NCBI GenBank assembly: GCA_016208645.1
Contig: JACQXP010000040.1
Span: 1 to 26,146 of the forward strand
Direction: 5' to 3'
Source of the DNA: Candidatus Methylomirabilota bacterium
GTDB lineage: Bacteria > Methylomirabilota > Methylomirabilia > Methylomirabilales > 2-02-FULL-66-22
DNA length: 26,146 bases
A model generated the notes under the pieces. That model was not told the DNA's origin, did not search any database, and saw only the letters and a list, made by a program, of their open reading frames with translations. Both the position numbers and the translations under genes were made by a program. This document shows, piece by piece, positions 22,143 through 26,146 of this stretch; the first letter of the stretch is position 1; each line of letters opens with the position of its first letter.

Positions 22143-23323
22143 TCACCTCGCGCCGTCATTCGGCGTCCCGTGGTGCCTGGTGCGGCCGCGAACGTTTTCC
22201 CCCGCCCCCAGCGGGACATCACCTCGACGGAGGCCGCCACCACCTCCGCCACGGAGATCCGGTCCGCCCGGCCGCCGCTGCGAAGGATTTGCCCCTTCTC
22301 GGTCACCGGTGCCCAATGCTCAGGGCCGGTCTTCCCGAAGAGGACCACCTGGGGAATGTCCAGCGCCGCGGCGATGTGCATGAGGCCCCCGTCCGTGGAT
22401 AGGACGAAGTCGCAGAGGCTCACGGCCGCGATCAGCTCGCGGAGCTCCGGCGTCCGGAGGAGGATCGGTCGGGCCCGCATGTCCCGGGCGACCTCCTCGG
22501 CCTTGCCGTCGTCCCCCGGGAACAGGGGATTCTGCGCATCCCCCGGCGACCAGGAGAGGAGGATGGCGAGGCCCAGGCGCTCGCGCAGCGCATCGGCGGC
22601 CTGGGCAAAGGATGCGAGCGGCCAGCGGCTGGTCTCGCGCCGGTTGCTGATGTGAACCAGCGCCAGGCCAGCTTCCGGTGCGGCCCCCAGCTCGGTCAGG
22701 CGGTGGCGGACGGCCGTCTGCACGTCGGGATCGGGGACCAGCGTGAGCGCGCGGCCCGCCGAGGGGATGCCGAGGGATGCCAGCAGTTCCAGGCACCCCT
22801 CCACCTCGTGGGAGGTCATCTCCCCTGGATCACATCCTAGATTCAGGAAGAAGGGAAATGGCTGGAGCGCCGATGTTGAATAACCGACACGCCAGGGGGC
22901 CCCGCTGGCATAGGCCAGCCAGGCGGAGGAACGGCTGCACGGGCGGCCCATGGCGATGGCCAGGTCGACGCGTCCCCGGCGGAGGCCGCGAATGATCTGG
23001 CCCAATTCCCACAGTGCCGGCACTCCCAGGAGCCCGGAGGAATGCTTGGCCTTGGTGTAGGTGAGGACCTCGTTCAGGTCGGGATTCCGCTCGATGGCGG
23101 CCCGGCAGTGCTCCGCCGCCAGGATGGCCAGGTGCGCCCCGGGAAAGGCATGGCGCAGCGCCCGAAGCGCCGGCGTCGTACACACGACGTCCCCGATGTT
23201 GTCCTTGCGGACCACGAGGATGCGCCGAACCCGGTCCGGCGTGAAGGGGGGCGCGGCCCCGGGCCGCCGCCGGTGCAGGCCCCTCTCAAGTCCGAACTCA
23301 AGCCATCGCTCCATCTTACTCAC
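22136..23323 (-). CDS. Glycosyltransferase family 9 (heptosyltransferase-like)
   Basis: Predicted 395-residue GT-B enzyme of the ADP-heptose:LPS heptosyltransferase family. N-terminal acceptor domain: RRILVVRKDNIGDVVCTTPALRALRHAFP, the family signature. C-terminal donor domain: LALVHISNRRETSRWP and FVLSTDGGLMHIAAALDIPQVVLFG followed by TGPEHWAP, matching the D-G-G-x-x-H-x-A pattern that holds the ADP-sugar. It would add a heptose (or related sugar) to LPS core at the inner membrane's cytosolic face. GTG 23323 overlaps the upstream gene as GTGA with AAAGGA 8 nt before it; ATG 23314 is the alternative. The C-terminal tail (about 375-395) is Arg/Gly-rich and not conserved. Confidence 0.88.
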   Translation of the reverse strand: MSKMERWLEFGLERGLHRRRPGAAPPFTPDRVRRILVVRKDNIGDVVCTTPALRALRHAFPGAHLAILAAEHCRAAIERNPDLNEVLTYTKAKHSSGLLGVPALWELGQIIRGLRRGRVDLAIAMGRPCSRSSAWLAYASGAPWRVGYSTSALQPFPFFLNLGCDPGEMTSHEVEGCLELLASLGIPSAGRALTLVPDPDVQTAVRHRLTELGAAPEAGLALVHISNRRETSRWPLASFAQAADALRERLGLAILLSWSPGDAQNPLFPGDDGKAEEVARDMRARPILLRTPELRELIAAVSLCDFVLSTDGGLMHIAAALDIPQVVLFGKTGPEHWAPVTEKGQILRSGGRADRISVAEVVAASVEVMSRWGRGKTFAAAPGTTGRRMTARGEW

Positions 23324-24474
23324 GCCGCAGGTCCTTTGCGGACATCCTCATAGAATAGAGAGCCAGCACTTACTTGACTTCTCTTTTGCTCCAAGAGTTC
23401 TATTGCCGCGTGATAGACCTCGGCGACTTGGATAATCTCCATTACGGTTTCGTCACGCAGTTTCCTGCGCAGGTGCGCTTGAACGTTTTCTCCGGGTTTC
23501 TTGATCACCCGATGAAGTGCAATATCCTGTATGGGACCGGTCCACTTGGGGTTGGTTGCGCTGAACAGTGAGACAGTGCTGACCTGTTGTGCAATGGCCA
23601 CATGCAGAGGGCCCGTATCGCCGGTGACTAACACGTCCATCTCCTGAATAAGGCCAGGTAACTCTTGCAGTTTGCAGCGACCGCAGAAGTTATGAATCCG
23701 GTCCTTGTCCACCAGCTTAGCCATGATCGCATCCGCCAGTGTGGCTTCTTCTCGAGTACCGGTAAGCACGATTTCCAACGAAGGCGAATAGCCAAGCAGG
23801 CGATTGGCCAATTCGGCAAACTTTGCCGTCGGCCACCGTTTGTAAGGCTCTGAGGCACCCGCCTGAAAGCCCACGATCAGCCTTGCCGAGCTGTCCTTCA
23901 ATCCATATCCTCGCGCAGATTTCGGGTTAGGAATTTCCATTCGTGCATCTTCACTGTCGCAGCCAAGCCTGGATACCATCTCTAACCGCTTACGAATGGC
24001 GTGCATATCCTGGCTGGCAACCTTGCAAGAGGTCCAGCGGTGCACGTGCGGATCGTCGCTCTCCTTGAGAATAATGGATGCACCGCTGAGGGCTGCGAGG
24101 TGGATATCCTGGGGCCCATTGGAATGGAGCATCACAACCCAGTCAGGTGTGAGACGACGGAGTTTCACGAGAGCAGCGGGCAGATCCCGGTATTTATTCC
24201 TCCAAGTCTCGATGTGATCCACCCTTGTGTATCCAGCAACGAAGGGATACATCTTGGGATGTACCACGAGTGTCAGCGCGGCCTCCGGGAAGGAGTGGCG
24301 CAGGGCGCGAATGGACGGCGTATTCAAGAGCAAATCTCCCAGCGAGGTGGTGGAGAACACTATAATCGAACGTGGAGCTGCGGGCGCTTGAGAGAGCGGC
24401 TCAATCGCAGTCTTTCTCAGACGCTGATAGCATGCAACCAGATGGTCCCACAGCGCGACGTAAAGCTCCCTCAT
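23320..24474 (-). CDS. Glycosyltransferase family 9 (heptosyltransferase-like), second copy
   Basis: Predicted 384-residue member of the same family as the next gene but clearly divergent from it. It shows SIIVFSTTSLGDLLLNTPSIRALRHSFP in the acceptor domain and, in the donor domain, VGFQAGASEPYKRWP and VLVTGDTGPLHVAIAQQVSTVSLFS then NPKWTGP, the D-T-G-P-x-H site. ATG 24474 overlaps the preceding gene's stop as ATGA; a TTG at 24486 is less likely. Base composition is lower in GC than the genes to its left: one hand-counted 60-nt line at 23341 is 43% GC against 65% for a line in ptsI, suggesting separate ancestry. Confidence 0.87.
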   Translation of the reverse strand: MRELYVALWDHLVACYQRLRKTAIEPLSQAPAAPRSIIVFSTTSLGDLLLNTPSIRALRHSFPEAALTLVVHPKMYPFVAGYTRVDHIETWRNKYRDLPAALVKLRRLTPDWVVMLHSNGPQDIHLAALSGASIILKESDDPHVHRWTSCKVASQDMHAIRKRLEMVSRLGCDSEDARMEIPNPKSARGYGLKDSSARLIVGFQAGASEPYKRWPTAKFAELANRLLGYSPSLEIVLTGTREEATLADAIMAKLVDKDRIHNFCGRCKLQELPGLIQEMDVLVTGDTGPLHVAIAQQVSTVSLFSATNPKWTGPIQDIALHRVIKKPGENVQAHLRRKLRDETVMEIIQVAEVYHAAIELLEQKRSQVSAGSLFYEDVRKGPAA

Positions 24475-25589
24475 GCGGCTCCGCAAATGAATTGGAATAT
24501 ACTTTCCATCTCGTCAAGCATTTGCTCGAGCGAGCAGTGCTCGCGCGCATACACCAGAGCTTTATCTGCCAACTGCTCTCGACAAGCAACGTCATCTAGA
24601 AGACGTGCGATCGCTTGACTGAGACGGACACTGTCTCGCGGTGGCACAATGAGTCCAGTTTCCTCGTGCCGTACCAGTTCTTCGATGCTACCAACGGGTG
24701 TCGAGATCACCGCGCTGTGGCACAGCATCGCCTGGATAAGGCTCTGGGGCACGCCTTCATGGGCGTATGAAGGCAACACACATATGTCCATCGCCTGCAG
24801 CCACGGGACGACATCCTCCTGATTGCCCGGCATGGTGACATGACTCCTGAGCCCGCAACGATCCAGAGCCGCCTCCACATTTCCCCTGTACGGGCCGTCA
24901 CCGACAAAGAGCAGGTGTACGTCGTCACGATTTAATCGTACTGCGGCATCAATTAAGAACTCATGCCCTTTCCAGGACCGGATGGTGCCCAGGATTCCCA
25001 CAATGGCCTTGCCCGCCGGTAAGCCCATACGAGCTTTGGCTGCTGCCGGATCTTCTGCGGCTGTGAAGCGATTGATATCGACGCCAGTCGGAACCGACCG
25101 CATCTTCTCCAGCGGCACCCCATTGATTGTGTGCAGAGATTGACGCAGCTTTTCCCCCGTGGTAACCAGAAAGTCGCTACCTTTGTGGTAAAGCCAGCGC
25201 GTCCACACATTGTTGGAGACCGGAGTGGACAAGTGGCGGGTACGCAGAATGCGAGGTCGGCTATTCATCGCACGACTTGCCAACGAGACCAGCCAGCTAT
25301 CCGTGGAGCTATGAGTGTTAATCACATCACACCGTCGTACGCCCAGCAGCCTGAGAACAGCGAGCATGCCTCTGGGGCTCTTTCTGTGGATGGGGAGCGC
25401 GATGGCTTCTACACCGACCTGCTGAGCAACTTTGTAAATGGTGGACTGTGCAGGGCAGGCAATGGCAATCTGGTGCCCGCGCGCCATCAACCCCTTGGAT
25501 TCGGTAAGCGTTCGAATTTCCTGACCACCCCAGCCTAGAGAGGATTCGGTATGCAGTATCTTGAGAATGCGCACGGGGCGACGTCTCAC
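24471..25589 (-). CDS. Glycosyltransferase family 4 protein
   Basis: Predicted 372-residue GT-B enzyme. Acceptor domain: ILHTESSLGWGGQEIRTLTESKGL and DVINTHSSTDSWL. Donor domain: SVPTGVDINRF, IVGILGTIRSWKGHEFLI, LLFVGDGPYRG and the E-x7-E-like LPSYAHEGVPQSLIQAMLC followed by PVGSIEELVRHEETGLIVPP. The GQEIR opening is common in GT4 enzymes of LPS core clusters; specificity cannot be read from sequence. GTG 25589 overlaps the upstream stop as GTGA; GTG 25574 is also possible, and neither has a good ribosome site. It belongs to the lower-GC stretch of the cluster. Confidence 0.87.
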   Translation of the reverse strand: MRRRPVRILKILHTESSLGWGGQEIRTLTESKGLMARGHQIAIACPAQSTIYKVAQQVGVEAIALPIHRKSPRGMLAVLRLLGVRRCDVINTHSSTDSWLVSLASRAMNSRPRILRTRHLSTPVSNNVWTRWLYHKGSDFLVTTGEKLRQSLHTINGVPLEKMRSVPTGVDINRFTAAEDPAAAKARMGLPAGKAIVGILGTIRSWKGHEFLIDAAVRLNRDDVHLLFVGDGPYRGNVEAALDRCGLRSHVTMPGNQEDVVPWLQAMDICVLPSYAHEGVPQSLIQAMLCHSAVISTPVGSIEELVRHEETGLIVPPRDSVRLSQAIARLLDDVACREQLADKALVYAREHCSLEQMLDEMESIFQFICGAA

Positions 25590-26146
25590 CCGAGAAGGCT
25601 GGTATACAGCGCCCGCAGCTGCGTACTCATCGCCGAGATGTCGTAGTGGAGAGCGGTCTGCCTCGCGTGTTCAGCCAGCGAGGCCAGACGTTCCTGGGTG
25701 GTGCAACTATCAAGACAGTCAACGATGGACTGAGCGTTCATTGGCTCGCAGATATAGCCGTTTTCGCCGTCCCTCACCAAGTCCTTGGCGCCGACCCTGT
25801 CGCTGACAATCACGCCACAACCGCAGGCAAGGGCCTCGAGGACAACATTTCCGAACGGCTCATACAGCGCGGGGTGAAGCAGCACGTCCGCGGCGGCTAA
25901 GAGATCGGCAAGATCATTCCGAACCCCCAAGAATCGCACCCGGGCGGCGATGCCCAACCGCTGGGCCAGCCGGTGGTAGGCCCTGGCCGATTTGTCTCTG
26001 CCAACGACGAGCAGCAGATCATCCCTCGGCAGCAGCGCCATGGCGTGTAAGATTTGCTCTACCCCTTTGCGAGCGAAGCCCGAACCGGCAAAAATAAGAA
26101 TGCGGCGGTCGATGGGCAGGCCAAGGGATGCCCTGCGCTTGGCTTT
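25586..26146 (-). CDS. Glycosyltransferase family 4, WaaG-like, C-terminal part (5' end outside window)
   Basis: 186 codons up to the window edge with no start; the frame is open across base 26146. The visible part is the donor-binding half of a GT4 enzyme: GLPIDRRILIFAGSGFARKG, LLLVVGRDKSARAYHRLAQ, VRFLGVRNDLADLLAAADVLLHPALYEPFGNVVLEALACG and VIVSDRVGAKDLV. The GSGFxRKG block and the ADVLLHPALYEPFGNVVLEA motif resemble WaaG-type LPS core glucosyltransferases, though the name is not certain enough for a symbol. An ATG at 26041 lies in the middle of the domain and is not the start. It couples to the next gene through a 4-nt overlap. Confidence 0.88.
   Translation of the reverse strand, partial: KAKRRASLGLPIDRRILIFAGSGFARKGVEQILHAMALLPRDDLLLVVGRDKSARAYHRLAQRLGIAARVRFLGVRNDLADLLAAADVLLHPALYEPFGNVVLEALACGCGVIVSDRVGAKDLVRDGENGYICEPMNAQSIVDCLDSCTTQERLASLAEHARQTALHYDISAMSTQLRALYTSLLG

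Overview
The window looks like chromosome from a high-GC, Gram-negative (diderm) bacterium. It has LPS export genes (lptF, lptG), Kdo synthesis genes (kdsD, kdsC), a row of LPS-type glycosyltransferases, the anaerobic-type cobalamin genes cbiA and cbiC, and a classic xseA-xseB-ispA-tlyA-nadK-recN block. Gene content and base composition would suit a Methylomirabilota/Rokubacteria- or deltaproteobacteria-like lineage, but that placement is an impression, not a result. There is no insertion sequence, tRNA, rRNA or CRISPR array.

Layout. (1) 1-2043, minus strand: a sigma70-like promoter, a cobalamin riboswitch, an intrinsic terminator, then cbiA and the start of cbiC. (2) 2098-2536, minus: a small exported Lys/Ala-rich protein behind a textbook sigma54 promoter and followed by a perfect hairpin. 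(3) 2693-8549, minus: an isoprenoid/DNA-repair operon xseA-xseB-ispA-tlyA-nadK-recN, with nadK and recN joined in one reading frame and no dxs between ispA and tlyA. (4) 8864-9772, plus: a small unknown protein and an NTF2-like lipoprotein. (5) 9885-14755: comEC (minus) divergent from lptF-lptG (plus). (6) 14936-17617, minus: metK and ahcY, two enzymes of the activated methyl cycle. (7) 17614-26146, minus: a tightly overlapping LPS-core cluster (four GT4 and GT9 glycosyltransferases, kdsD, another GT4, kdsC) ending in ptsI. Its upstream part (about 23.3-25.6 kb) is clearly poorer in GC than the rest.

How the genes connect. kdsD and kdsC act in Kdo supply, the glycosyltransferases would build the LPS core, and LptF/LptG are the permease subunits that extract finished LPS from the inner membrane. 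MetK makes S-adenosylmethionine and AhcY clears S-adenosylhomocysteine, which supports methyltransferases such as TlyA. The cbi genes are wired to sense their own end product through the riboswitch.

Most noteworthy: (a) five intergenic arrays between 6.07 and 16.35 kb, all with a strict 7-nt period but different heptamer words, three of them folding back as inverted repeats, four directly behind stop codons, and one apparently supplying the N-terminus of TlyA; (b) the in-frame NadK-RecN fusion; (c) a KdsD with a clean in-frame deletion of about 36 residues that removes the segment carrying the family's catalytic His; (d) a cobalamin riboswitch with a strong terminator and a visible candidate antiterminator; (e) the sigma54-driven Lys/Ala protein.
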